DNA of 64,000 bases from Alphaproteobacteria bacterium (GTDB lineage: Bacteria; Pseudomonadota; Alphaproteobacteria; RF32; CAG-239): the NCBI GenBank assembly GCA_028706255.1, contig JAQWBS010000007.1, positions 1-64,000 on the forward strand, given 5' to 3'. This document shows, piece after piece, positions 42,150 through 50,976 of the stretch; the first letter of the stretch is position 1; each line of letters opens with the position of its first letter. The position numbers and the translations under genes were made by a program. The notes beneath the pieces were generated by a model. It was given only the letters and a program-made list of their open reading frames with translations. It did not search any database and had not been told where the DNA came from.

Positions 42150-42554
42150 TTAGTTTGCTTCTTCTGAAACTGGTTGAGTATATAAAATTTCGCTTACATC
42201 AAATTTGAAGTTTTCATCATAAAATGCTCTCATTTTTTCATCACTCTTAACATCAACAGCCACAGGTTTATAATTAGGGTCTTTTTCTTTATTTATATGG
42301 TTCATAATCTGAACAGAAACATTTCGTTGATAAACATCTTGGTTTTTTACATCACGTCTGATTTTGTTGTTATGTTCTGCCTGAATTTTTCCGCTGACCT
42401 CAGGAGGAATAATCTCTGCCTTTTTAAGCTCTTTTTCAATTCTCTTGCGAGTCAATTCATCTTCATAGCTCTCATCAAAAGAAATTTGAGCTTGAACAAC
42501 TGTTGTTGCCAAAGAAAGAGAAAGAACTAACAAGAACGGTTTCAGCATTGGCAT
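42150..42554 (-). CDS. Hypothetical secreted protein
   Basis: 134 residues. A signal peptide (MLKPFLLVLSLSLATTVVQAQ) precedes a charged helical mature part. The C-terminal third has VAVDVKSDEKMRAFYDENF. Two ATGs six bases apart could start it. It follows the 42574-43188 gene by 19 bp on the same strand, so the two secreted proteins are probably made together and may act together. Family unknown. Confidence 0.65.
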   Translation of the reverse strand: MPMLKPFLLVLSLSLATTVVQAQISFDESYEDELTRKRIEKELKKAEIIPPEVSGKIQAEHNNKIRRDVKNQDVYQRNVSVQIMNHINKEKDPNYKPVAVDVKSDEKMRAFYDENFKFDVSEILYTQPVSEEAN

Positions 42555-42573
42555 AAAATCCTTTTTCTAAATT

Positions 42574-43188
42574 CTAATCGGTGCCTAAAATGTCTAAGCT
42601 ATTGAAGAGCAAGTTGTCAAAGTCTAAGCCAGTTCCTGCTTCAACATCTGTCATAATGCGATAGAATGATTGGCTGAGCGGATCGGTTGCACTTGGAATG
42701 TTGTTCATGCTATCTTGCAACATAGAACGATAAGCTTTAGGCATATCTTTAATTTTTTGGTCGTAAGACTTAGGGATTTTATAGCCCATATTTCTTAAAT
42801 GGTCAGTCATCACCAACATATTATGGCGGTTCACTTCTGGCGCAATCATTTCTTGTCCCATTGCTGTGCCCCAAGTTGTTGCTTCACCGATATAGTTTAA
42901 TTCGCCATGTTTTCCACTGCCACGCCAAGTTCTAACACCTGAGCGATCGCGCGCTCTTGCCCATGGGTCAACGGGAAGCACTTCACCATTGGTGATGCTA
43001 TTGTTCACATATGCAGGAGCATCAGGAGAGTTATAATCTAGAGGTTCTGATGCATTCGCCCCAAAATCCCCATCATTGGGGGTTGGGGGTTGTGGTGTCC
43101 ATGGATTTGCAGGAAGTTGCGCCGAAACAGCAGAAGCCATTAGGAATGTTCCTACAAAAAATGCGGAAAAATATAGATATCTTTTCAT
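42574..43188 (-). CDS. Hypothetical secreted protein
   Basis: 204 residues. A signal peptide (MKRYLYFSAFFVGTFLMASAVSAQ) is followed by a Pro/Asn/Asp-rich linker (PANPWTPQPPTPNDGD) and a helical C-terminal domain (HNMLVMTDHLRNMGYKIP). GGAGGTCGCC before the ATG at 43188 is a strong ribosome-binding site. First gene of a two-gene operon with 42150-42554. The linker is typical of proteins that reach across the periplasm or sit at the surface. Family unknown. Confidence 0.7.
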   Translation of the reverse strand: MKRYLYFSAFFVGTFLMASAVSAQLPANPWTPQPPTPNDGDFGANASEPLDYNSPDAPAYVNNSITNGEVLPVDPWARARDRSGVRTWRGSGKHGELNYIGEATTWGTAMGQEMIAPEVNRHNMLVMTDHLRNMGYKIPKSYDQKIKDMPKAYRSMLQDSMNNIPSATDPLSQSFYRIMTDVEAGTGLDFDNLLFNSLDILGTD

Positions 43189-43266
43189 GGCGACCTCCAT
43201 AATTCTTTGCCTATATCTTATCTTACAATAAAATTTATTAAAATAATAGTTACAATATGGTTACAA

Positions 43267-43944
43267 TCAATGTTCTTTTTTCAGCTTTTCAATTTCTTTT
43301 TTAAGAGATGAAATCTCGGCAGAAAGTTTTTCAATATTATAGCTTGTGTTGTCTTCTTGCCCTTGGCAAATGCCGTAAGCCTGAAAATATTGTCCTTTTT
43401 TATTGATTTGTTCAACTTTATGAGCCGCTAAGCCAACAACAGTGGTGTTGGCGGCAACATTTTTGGTGATAATGGCGTTTGAGCCAATCTTAGCGTTTTT
43501 ACCAATTGTGATTGGTCCTAAGATTTGTGCTCCAGAGCCAATGATGACATTATCTTCAAGAGAAGGGTGTCTTTTGTTCATCACTTTACCAGAAGCATCA
43601 AAGACTGTTGTTCCACCTAAGGTGACATCGTGATATAAGGTGACGTTTTTGCCAATTTCAGTTGTTTCACCAATAACGACCCCCATTCCGTGGTCAATAA
43701 AAAAACCTTCGCCGATTCGGGCAGCAGGGTGGATTTCAATGCCCGTGAGAAATCTGGAAAATCCTGAAAGAATTCGAGCCATGAGTTTAAAGTTTTTCTG
43801 CCAAAGCTTGTGGCTGATGCGGTGCAAGACAACGGCATGAAAACCTGAAGAGCAAATTACTGCTTCAATTTTTGAGTTTGTGGCAGGGTCTCTTTCAAGG
43901 ATGGAAGAGAGATCTTTAAGAATTATCTTGTAAAAGGATGTCAT
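43267..43944 (-). CDS. cysE: Serine O-acetyltransferase
   Basis: First step of cysteine synthesis: serine plus acetyl-CoA gives O-acetylserine. 225 residues: a helical N-terminal region and a left-handed beta-helix with hexapeptide repeats. The latter holds the signature [28 protein letters not shown] in pieces, followed by [12 protein letters not shown] and the [20 protein letters not shown] segment. A short coiled coil (about 200-225, [18 protein letters not shown]) replaces the usual tail and may aid oligomerisation. A single gene. Confidence 0.93.
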   Translation of the reverse strand: MTSFYKIILKDLSSILERDPATNSKIEAVICSSGFHAVVLHRISHKLWQKNFKLMARILSGFSRFLTGIEIHPAARIGEGFFIDHGMGVVIGETTEIGKNVTLYHDVTLGGTTVFDASGKVMNKRHPSLEDNVIIGSGAQILGPITIGKNAKIGSNAIITKNVAANTTVVGLAAHKVEQINKKGQYFQAYGICQGQEDNTSYNIEKLSAEISSLKKEIEKLKKEH

Positions 43945-44041
43945 TATATGTTATTGTCCTCATAAAATTTTAACTTTTAATCAGTATTATAGTGTAAAAT
44001 AACTTAACTTTTGTTAAATTAAAATGAAAAAAGAGAGCTAA

Positions 44042-44842
44042 ATGTCTGAAGTAATTTTTAATGGCTATGCAGGACGTCTTGAAGGACGATATCACCAAAG
44101 TGAAAATCCGGGTGCTCCTGTTGCTTTAATCCTCCACCCACACCCACAATATGGCGGCACGATGAATAATAAGGTTGTTTACACCTTGTTTAACTGCTTC
44201 CAAAAACTTGGCTTTTCAGTTTTACGATTTAATTTTCGTAGTGTTGGGCGTTCTCAAGGTGAGTTTGAAGATGGTCCTGGTGAGCTTTCAGATGCAACTA
44301 TCGCTTTAGATTGGCTTCAATCTGTTAACCCTGAAGCAAGACAATGCTGGGTTGCTGGTTATTCTTTCGGGGCTTGGATTGGACTTCAATTGTTGATGAG
44401 AAGACCTGATATTAACAATTTTGTGGCCATTTGCCCACCTGCAGATGAAAAAGATTTTACGTTTTTAGCACCTTGTCCAACTTCTGGACTGATTATTCAA
44501 GGTGAAGCAGATGAAATTGGGAATCCAAAAAGTGTGGAAGCTTTGGCGAAAAAACTTAATTCGCAAAGAAGCGTTCAAGTTGATTTTGCTATGATTGAAG
44601 ATGCTGACCATGTCTATAATAATCATCTGGTCGATTTATATAAAATCGTTGGCAATTATGTGATTGATGCCATGAAGAAAAAAACACCTCAGAAGAAGAG
44701 AAGGGGACGCCGTAGAAAATCTGAAATTCTCGAGGGAGAAGAAAGAGAAAATATGGCTTTAGGTCATGACGAGGAAGATGATTTTGAAGATAATGAAGAA
44801 AATTATCACGAAGGATTTGAAGACGACGATGATGATTTTTAA
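44042..44842 (+). CDS. Alpha/beta hydrolase with basic and acidic tail
   Basis: 266 residues. The core resembles the dienelactone-hydrolase or dipeptidyl-peptidase type alpha/beta fold: LILHPHPQYGGTMNNK, FNFRSVGRSQG, nucleophile elbow GYSFGAW and a closing acid/His region (IQGEADEIGNP, DADHVYNN). After about residue 212 comes a strongly basic stretch (KKKTPQKKRRGRRRK) and then a very acidic C terminus ending DDDDDF. This tail is not part of the usual fold and may bind nucleic acid or another protein. The physiological substrate is unknown. It ends at a shared terminator. Confidence 0.8.
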   Translation: MSEVIFNGYAGRLEGRYHQSENPGAPVALILHPHPQYGGTMNNKVVYTLFNCFQKLGFSVLRFNFRSVGRSQGEFEDGPGELSDATIALDWLQSVNPEARQCWVAGYSFGAWIGLQLLMRRPDINNFVAICPPADEKDFTFLAPCPTSGLIIQGEADEIGNPKSVEALAKKLNSQRSVQVDFAMIEDADHVYNNHLVDLYKIVGNYVIDAMKKKTPQKKRRGRRRKSEILEGEERENMALGHDEEDDFEDNEENYHEGFEDDDDDF

Positions 44843-44856
44843 AATGTATTAAACCA

Positions 44857-44888
44857 AAAAAGAGAGAAGATTTCTTCTCTCTTTTTTT
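44857..44888. terminator. Bidirectional terminator
   Basis: AAAAAGAGAGAAGA pairs with TCTTCTCTCTTTTT, between convergent genes. Confidence 0.8.
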
Positions 44889-44927
44889 GGGTAAATAAGA
44901 AAAAATGTGCAACTAAATATGTGTTTT

Positions 44928-46679
44928 TTAATTTTTTAAAAAAGCAGAATAATATAAACAGCCTTTAACATCTTCTCCATTCTCAGTTCTTAAGTTGAGA
45001 ATCATTTTTTCAATCGTTGGAAACCCTAAACTTTCTAAAAGATTTTCAATATATTGGGAATTATGTAAATATCGACCGCTTTCGGAAAGGGTATAATCTT
45101 TTTCAGAATTTTCAAGAATTTCAATTGAAAAACAAATCTTTTTGTTTTGACATTGTTTTAAAATTTCTGAAACATCCCCTATGTAATTAAAAACATCTAG
45201 GGCAAAAAGCCAATCAAAATCTTTATTTTCTTTAAGATAAGAGAGAGCATCTGTTTTAATCAATTCATCATAAACATTCTTTTCTGCTGCAAGCGTTAAC
45301 ATATTTTGTGATAAATCGATTCCAATAAATTCATTCTCAGAAGTTTTAATTGATTCACCCAAAAGCCCTGTGCCACAGCCCAAGTCTATCACTTTACCAT
45401 TAACGTTAAGATTTAATTCTTTGATTTTATTTATTAAATTATATTCTATGTTTTTTAGTGTTTCTTCATATCTCTCGGCAAAATTATCAAATAAAATATT
45501 ATTATAGGTTTCATTTGATGCAATTTCTTGCCCACTCAAAGCGGCAAAAGCTTGTTTGGAAAACAAATTATCAGGATATGATTTTAGCCAGTTTTCAGCA
45601 ATTTTCAGCGCTTCTTCTTTTTTATTGCTTTGCACCAAAAGATAAAGCGTTTCAATGATATTTAAGCCAAATTCTGCTTGTTGAGGGGCTTTGTTAAATG
45701 CATTAAAAAAAAGTCCTAATGCCTCTTCAAATTCGCCTAAATCTCGTAAAATGAGAGCAATATTATTACTCGCTTCTGGCATTTCTGGTTGCAAGATAAC
45801 GGCTTGACGATATTCTTCAAGTGCTTCGTGAAGTCTTTTTTGTTGATAGAGTAGGGTGGCATAATTCAAATGTGCCGCAAGATTTTGATTATCTAAGCGA
45901 ATGGCTTTTTTATAAAGTTCTTCTGCTTTTTGAAAGTTCTTTTCTTCCGCTTCCAAAAGCCCAAGATTAATTAGCGCTTCAAGATGGTTAGGATTAAGCT
46001 TAATAACGCTTTCAAACGTGGCTTTTGCTTTTTGAGAATGTTCTAAGAGAAGGTCAAGATAGGCTTTTTCAAAAAGAATTAAGTCTGAGTTTTGACAAAG
46101 CTCATTTGCCTTTTCAATGTTTTGATAAGCTTTTTGAATGTTTTTCTGCTGATAAAGTTTTGCTAAGAAATAATATATTGAAGCTTCCATTGAATATTGA
46201 CCTTTTAAAGCTTCTAATTGTTCAATATCTTTTTTTAGGAAACAAATGTTTGCTTTTGCTTCTGCATAATCAGGAGCGATTTGAAGTGCTTTCTGAAAGT
46301 TCTCAATGGCTTCTGTTCTTTTGCCAAGAGAAAGATAGATGTTAGCAATATTCAAGTAAGCCTCGGGAATTGCAGGTTGAAATTTAAGGGCCTGCAAAAA
46401 AGCATCTATGGCTTCATAAGGTTTTCCCCAAGCTTGCAAAGAAATTGCTAGGTTATAGTGAAATGGGGCATGGGTGGAAATTTGCTTAATGGCTTGATAG
46501 AAAAGTGTTACAGCTTCACCATGAATGCCTTGAGCTTGAGCAATTAGCCCCAATAAGTTCAAGATATCAGGATTATTTGGCGTTGTTTCTAAAATTTTGC
46601 GATATATTTTTTCAGCTTCTATCAAACGACCATCTTCGTGCAATTTTAGTGCTTGCTGAAAGAGAATATCATAGCCCAT
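44928..46679 (-). CDS. TPR protein fused to a SAM-dependent methyltransferase
   Basis: 583 residues. About ten tetratricopeptide repeats fill residues 1-370 (for example ALKLHEDGRLIEAEKIYRKIL, YLNIANIYLSLGKRTEAIENF and LNYATLLYQQKRLHEALEEY). A class I methyltransferase follows at about 400-583 with the SAM loop VIDLGCGTGLLG, the acidic strand end FIGIDLS and LFALDVFNYIGD. AGGAG before the ATG at 46679 sets the start; the upstream in-frame ATG is less likely. Such fusions methylate proteins or glycans bound by the TPR part. The target is unknown. Confidence 0.85.
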   Translation of the reverse strand: MGYDILFQQALKLHEDGRLIEAEKIYRKILETTPNNPDILNLLGLIAQAQGIHGEAVTLFYQAIKQISTHAPFHYNLAISLQAWGKPYEAIDAFLQALKFQPAIPEAYLNIANIYLSLGKRTEAIENFQKALQIAPDYAEAKANICFLKKDIEQLEALKGQYSMEASIYYFLAKLYQQKNIQKAYQNIEKANELCQNSDLILFEKAYLDLLLEHSQKAKATFESVIKLNPNHLEALINLGLLEAEEKNFQKAEELYKKAIRLDNQNLAAHLNYATLLYQQKRLHEALEEYRQAVILQPEMPEASNNIALILRDLGEFEEALGLFFNAFNKAPQQAEFGLNIIETLYLLVQSNKKEEALKIAENWLKSYPDNLFSKQAFAALSGQEIASNETYNNILFDNFAERYEETLKNIEYNLINKIKELNLNVNGKVIDLGCGTGLLGESIKTSENEFIGIDLSQNMLTLAAEKNVYDELIKTDALSYLKENKDFDWLFALDVFNYIGDVSEILKQCQNKKICFSIEILENSEKDYTLSESGRYLHNSQYIENLLESLGFPTIEKMILNLRTENGEDVKGCLYYSAFLKN

Positions 46680-46752
46680 TTTTAACTCCTTTTTCTGTTG
46701 GTGCTTATTATTAGGCATAAGTATCTAAAAATCTACATCTTTTTTGAAGATT

Positions 46753-46780
46753 TTGCTTGAAATTATTATTTTTTTATAAT
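46753..46780 (+). promoter_or_regulatory. Promoter of rpsD
   Basis: -35 TTGCTT (46753-46758), a 16-bp spacer and a perfect -10 TATAAT (46775-46780). Confidence 0.65.
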
Positions 46781-46786
46781 AGATTG

Positions 46787-46886
46787 CACTCACTTCCGAG
46801 AAAGTGGGCTTTTATGCCCCGTTTGAAATTCATTTCAAAACTATCGGGACAATAATGAAATGTAATAAATAAAAGGAAATTTTATA
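46787..46886 (+). promoter_or_regulatory. Structured 5' leader of rpsD
   Basis: About 100 nt between promoter and ATG. Contains CACTT/AAGTG, GGGC-TTTTAT-GCCC and a larger hairpin in which TTTGAAAT-TC-ATTTCAAA is enclosed by CCCG and CGGG (46817-46850). The last 25 bases hold AAGGAA. It may be a site for autoregulation by S4, which represses its own mRNA in several bacteria. That role is inferred only. Confidence 0.4.
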
Positions 46887-47501
46887 ATGAAAAGTATTGT
46901 TTCTGCAAAGAAAAAAGTTTGCCGTACTTATGGGGTTAACCTTTGGGGTGATGCAAATAGTTCTTTCGTGAAAAGAGAAAATGTTCCTGGACAACATGGT
47001 GCCAGAAGAAAAAAACCAACTGATTATGGTGAACAGCTTTATGCTAAACAAAGATTGAAAACATATTATGGTAATTTGACCGAAAAGCAATTCCATAAAT
47101 GTTATGTTGAAGCTAATAGAAGAAAAGGCGATACTGCTGAAAACCTTATAGGTATTTTAGAATCTCGTTTGGATAACGTTGTTTATAAAGCAAAGTTCGT
47201 TCCAACAATTTTTGCGGCTCGTCAATTTGTTAACCATGGTCACATTCTTGTGAATGGTCAAAAAGTAAACATCCCTTCATTTGTTGTTAAAGCTGGTGAT
47301 GTTGTTGAAATTGCTGAAGGTTCAAGACAAATCCCTATGGTTATCTCAGCTCTCGAATCTAGTTCAAGAGAAGTTCCTGGATATATTGAACTAGATGCAA
47401 AAAAATGCACAGCTAAATATACATTTATTCCAAAATTTGAAGATGTGCCTTATGCTTCTTTGATGGAACCAAACCTTGTTATCGAATTCTATTCAAGATA
47501 G
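46887..47501 (+). CDS. rpsD: 30S ribosomal protein S4
   Basis: Primary 16S rRNA-binding protein that nucleates assembly of the 30S body. 204 residues with the S4 N-terminal domain ([34 protein letters not shown] in pieces) and the S4 RNA-binding domain with [38 protein letters not shown] in pieces. It ends in the usual EFYSR. The alphaproteobacterial arrangement, a stand-alone gene outside the alpha operon, fits what is seen. Confidence 0.97.
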   Translation: MKSIVSAKKKVCRTYGVNLWGDANSSFVKRENVPGQHGARRKKPTDYGEQLYAKQRLKTYYGNLTEKQFHKCYVEANRRKGDTAENLIGILESRLDNVVYKAKFVPTIFAARQFVNHGHILVNGQKVNIPSFVVKAGDVVEIAEGSRQIPMVISALESSSREVPGYIELDAKKCTAKYTFIPKFEDVPYASLMEPNLVIEFYSR

Positions 47502-47517
47502 TCGAACAAAGTTTTAC

Positions 47518-47549
47518 AAAAGCCTCGTTTCATACGGGGCTTTTTTTTA
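47518..47549 (+). terminator. Terminator of rpsD
   Basis: AAAAGCCTCGT pairs with ACGGGGCTTTT around TTCAT, then T. The 150 bases after it contain TTTGTCTAATT (about 47604) and no gene. Confidence 0.8.
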
Positions 47550-47698
47550 TATTTTATTATATATTTTTTGTGTTTATTTCGCTTTCTTCTTCTTATTTAA
47601 TATATTTGTCTAATTAGTTGGCTTTTTTACTTTATTTCTTGATGAAGAGTAGTTATACTTAGCACTTGTTTAGATAACTTCTTGAATAGTGAATTGCA

Positions 47699-49912
47699 AT
47701 GTTTATAAAAAGTAAGCCTAAAGCCCCAATGAAAGCAGAGAGTTATAAAAGATTCTCTCTTTATAAAAAATGTGAAAAAAGAGATATCTTTGAGTTTTTC
47801 TTTGACTGGCTGATAAAAGGTTTTTTTGTGGGCATTTTTATCAGTATTAACTTTCTTTTGTTTGCAAGTTCTGCTAACTATTCGCTCTTTTTGGAAGGCT
47901 TTAATGTTGTTCCGCACATCTTTCTTCCTGTTGCTATCATTTTTGCTTTATCCATTTTGATTATGTTTCTTATCTCTTTTTCAGCACTTTTAGAAGATTT
48001 ATTTGTTTCTCTGGTTGTGTCTTTAATGATTTATGCAATGCTTAATCAATATATGACTTTGTCACCAGATTCTTTTCTTTATTCCATTTTTTATAATCTT
48101 GTTTCTCCTGAATTTGCTAAAAACTTTATCACAGGTTCAGATGTGATTGCCGCTGTTTTTGCGTTTATTGTTACCTTCGTTTTTCTGCTGTTTGCTAATA
48201 AAAAGCTTGAGTTATATGTTACTTCCTTGTTGGTGCTTATTTTTGCGGGAATTTTCGCTGATGAATATATTAATCAAAGACACAAAAAAGAATTTATTAC
48301 AGTTTATGAAAATGGTCAAAAACTTGAACAAGCTCAAGGCAATAAATTTATTTATGTGATGTTGCCAAATGCCACCTCTCATAATTATCTTTCAGCAGTG
48401 GAAGATTCTGAGGTCGCTTCTCAAGCAGCAAAGAAAACAAAAGACATTATGCAAGGCTTCTATGCCAAAAACAATTTTTCAATTTATCCCAATGCTTATG
48501 TTGAAGAAAAAGATCCTTTTTTGAATATTGTTAGTCAGTTTAATATTTTGAATAGTAAACCTAGTGAGGAAGCTGTTCTTGATAATGTGATGATTGATGG
48601 CTATATGAAATTCAAGAATCGTAATGAAAAACATATTTATCTTGAAGAAAATGAGCTTTTTGACAATTTCAAACATGCAAATTATCGTATTAATGTTTAT
48701 CAGTCTCACGGCATTGAACTTTGCCATAAAAACAATCAAGAATTAGCTGATAAATGTGTTGAAAAAATTAGTCGTCCTTTTAATTTTAATGGGATGAATA
48801 TTTCAGAATGTCAAAAGTCTAAATTGTTGATTTTACAGTGGATTGATAGTACAAAACTTTTCAGCAATCTCTCTTGGCTCTATGGTTTTTTAGGAAATTT
48901 CACTGACCCTAACAAAGTTGCTTTAGTGGGAATTCCATATGATAATCTCTATGTGATTAATTCCGTGAGAACATTTGATGTCATTTTTGATGACATTCTC
49001 AAAGACACAGGAAATGCCACCTATTTTACATTAATTGATGCTCCAGGTGAAATGTTTGTTTATGACGAATATTGCGCTATTAAACCAACAACGGAATGGT
49101 TAAGCAAAAAGAACTTACCTTGGGTTAAAAAACTTGACCCATATTATAAAAAAGTGGCTTATCTCAATCAGATGAACTGTGTTTATGGAAAGCTTCAAGA
49201 GTTTATTGATAAGCTTGAGGCCTTTGGTTTGGATAAGAATACGGTTATTGTTGTGCAAGGAATTAGTGGCTTAGACGATAAAGATGACACATATTCTCTT
49301 TATGACAGAATTAGAAGTGAAAAAGCTGTGACGATGGCAATTAAAGACCCAAAACAAAGCTCTTATAATGTCAACTATGGTTTTTGCCCTGTTTCTTCTT
49401 TCTTGATTAACTATCTATATAGCAAGAAGGTTTGTAATCAGTCCATTCTTAAAAATGCGGGTTCTGCTTTGAAATATGAACTATCCACCAAATTGGCAAA
49501 AACAATTATTTCACCGCAAGAAATGGAAGATTCTAAAAATCAATTTAATCTCTGGTACATTGAGTGGTTGAGAAATAACAGTAAAATTGATGATGTGGCA
49601 AAAATGCAACAAAAACAAAAAGAATTTGCTGAAAAAATGGCTCAAGTTAAAGCCGTGGAAACAATTGAAGAAAAAGTTGTACAAGAGGCAATTCCTGAAA
49701 CTCAAGCACCTGCTTTGAGTGAAAAAGCAGAAAAAATTTCTGAAGCACCAGTTGAAGAAATTGAAGAAGATGGGTTTGTTGATGAAGTTGTCAATGATGA
49801 AGTTGATGTGGTTGAAGAACCTAAAAAAGAAAATGTAAAGCAGATCATTAACAAGGCGGTTGTTGAAGATGATGGCGGAGAGATTCTTCTCGATATTGAA
49901 CATCTATTATAA
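47699..49912 (+). CDS. Sulfatase-like inner-membrane protein
   Basis: 737 residues. About five membrane helices lie in residues 35-190, followed by a large periplasmic domain. The layout resembles phosphoethanolamine or glycerol-phosphate transferases of the alkaline phosphatase/sulfatase superfamily: KFIYVMLPNATSHNYL could hold the first strand, TYFTLIDAPGEMF and NTVIVVQGISGLDD later strands. I do not see the canonical nucleophile and metal motifs intact, so it may be a diverged or inactive member. The last 110 residues are acidic and repetitive. yejE follows after 20 bp. The start is uncertain because no ribosome-binding site is visible. Confidence 0.6.
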   Translation: MFIKSKPKAPMKAESYKRFSLYKKCEKRDIFEFFFDWLIKGFFVGIFISINFLLFASSANYSLFLEGFNVVPHIFLPVAIIFALSILIMFLISFSALLEDLFVSLVVSLMIYAMLNQYMTLSPDSFLYSIFYNLVSPEFAKNFITGSDVIAAVFAFIVTFVFLLFANKKLELYVTSLLVLIFAGIFADEYINQRHKKEFITVYENGQKLEQAQGNKFIYVMLPNATSHNYLSAVEDSEVASQAAKKTKDIMQGFYAKNNFSIYPNAYVEEKDPFLNIVSQFNILNSKPSEEAVLDNVMIDGYMKFKNRNEKHIYLEENELFDNFKHANYRINVYQSHGIELCHKNNQELADKCVEKISRPFNFNGMNISECQKSKLLILQWIDSTKLFSNLSWLYGFLGNFTDPNKVALVGIPYDNLYVINSVRTFDVIFDDILKDTGNATYFTLIDAPGEMFVYDEYCAIKPTTEWLSKKNLPWVKKLDPYYKKVAYLNQMNCVYGKLQEFIDKLEAFGLDKNTVIVVQGISGLDDKDDTYSLYDRIRSEKAVTMAIKDPKQSSYNVNYGFCPVSSFLINYLYSKKVCNQSILKNAGSALKYELSTKLAKTIISPQEMEDSKNQFNLWYIEWLRNNSKIDDVAKMQQKQKEFAEKMAQVKAVETIEEKVVQEAIPETQAPALSEKAEKISEAPVEEIEEDGFVDEVVNDEVDVVEEPKKENVKQIINKAVVEDDGGEILLDIEHLL

Positions 49913-49932
49913 GCTCATAAGGGAATTTTACC

Positions 49933-50976
49933 TTGAATGAAGCAGAAAATAAATTGGATAATTCTTCTTTAGTCAAAAGAAAGATAAGCGCTTTCAAAAA
50001 AAATAAAAGAGCTTACGTTTCTTTGTTTTTGTTTCTTGTTTTGTTTTTCTTAAGTCTATTCTCAGAGCTTATTGCAAACGATAAACCTTATTTCTTAAAA
50101 TATGATGGGAATTTATATTTTCCAGTTTTTAAAACTTATAATGAAACAGTATTTGGGGGTGATTTTCCAACCCCAACCAATTATAAAGACCCATATATTT
50201 TGAAAAACATTCAAGAAAAAGGCTGGATGATTATGCCTCCAATTCCTTTTTCTTTTAACACAGTTGATTATGAAATTGGTAGGCCGACCCCTTCTGCACC
50301 AGATGCTAAACATCTTTTGGGAACAGATATGGAGGGAAGGGATATCTTGGCAAGAATTTTATATGGTATTCGCATTTCAATTTTCTTTGCTTTTGTTCTC
50401 ACGCTTGTTTCAAGTGTTATTGGTATCTTTATTGGGGCAATTCAAGGCTATTTTGGTGGAAAAATTGATATTCTCTTACAAAGATTTTTAGAAATTTGGG
50501 ATTCCTTACCACAACTTTTCATTCTCATTATCATTTCGAGCATTTTCTTACCGACCTTTTGGTCGCTCTTGTTCATTCTTTTGCTCTTTTCATGGTCAAG
50601 TTTGACAGGAATGGTGCGGGCAGAGTTTTTGCGGGCTAGAAATTTGGAATTTGTTAGGGCTGCTCAAGCTTTAGGCGTGAGTGATATGCGAATCATCTAT
50701 CGCCATATTCTCCCTAATGCTGTGGTCACAACCATCACTTTTGTGCCATTTATTATGTCTGAAGCAATTGTGGCGCTGACGGCTCTTGATTTTTTGGGCT
50801 TAGGGCTTTCTCACGAATATCCATCTCTGGGAGATTTAGTCAGAGAAGGTAAGGATAATTTGCAATCTCCATGGATTGGACTTTCTATTTTTATTGTTCT
50901 CTCAACACTCTTAACCGTTTTGATTTTTATTGGAGAAGGGGTGAGAGATGTTTTTGACACGAGGAAAAATAAATGA
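49933..50976 (+). CDS. yejE: Oligopeptide ABC transporter permease, YejE-like
   Basis: 347 residues. An N-terminal helix and a long periplasmic insert (NGLYFPV-type region, 60-125) typical of YejE are followed by five to six membrane helices. The permease loop ARNLEFVRAAQALGVSDMRIIYRHILPN in pieces is the EAA motif that docks to the ATPase. It starts at TTG (49933), with AAGGGA upstream. Its stop overlaps the yejF start (ATGA). The usual partners yejA and yejB are not next to it. Confidence 0.88.
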   Translation: MNEAENKLDNSSLVKRKISAFKKNKRAYVSLFLFLVLFFLSLFSELIANDKPYFLKYDGNLYFPVFKTYNETVFGGDFPTPTNYKDPYILKNIQEKGWMIMPPIPFSFNTVDYEIGRPTPSAPDAKHLLGTDMEGRDILARILYGIRISIFFAFVLTLVSSVIGIFIGAIQGYFGGKIDILLQRFLEIWDSLPQLFILIIISSIFLPTFWSLLFILLLFSWSSLTGMVRAEFLRARNLEFVRAAQALGVSDMRIIYRHILPNAVVTTITFVPFIMSEAIVALTALDFLGLGLSHEYPSLGDLVREGKDNLQSPWIGLSIFIVLSTLLTVLIFIGEGVRDVFDTRKNK

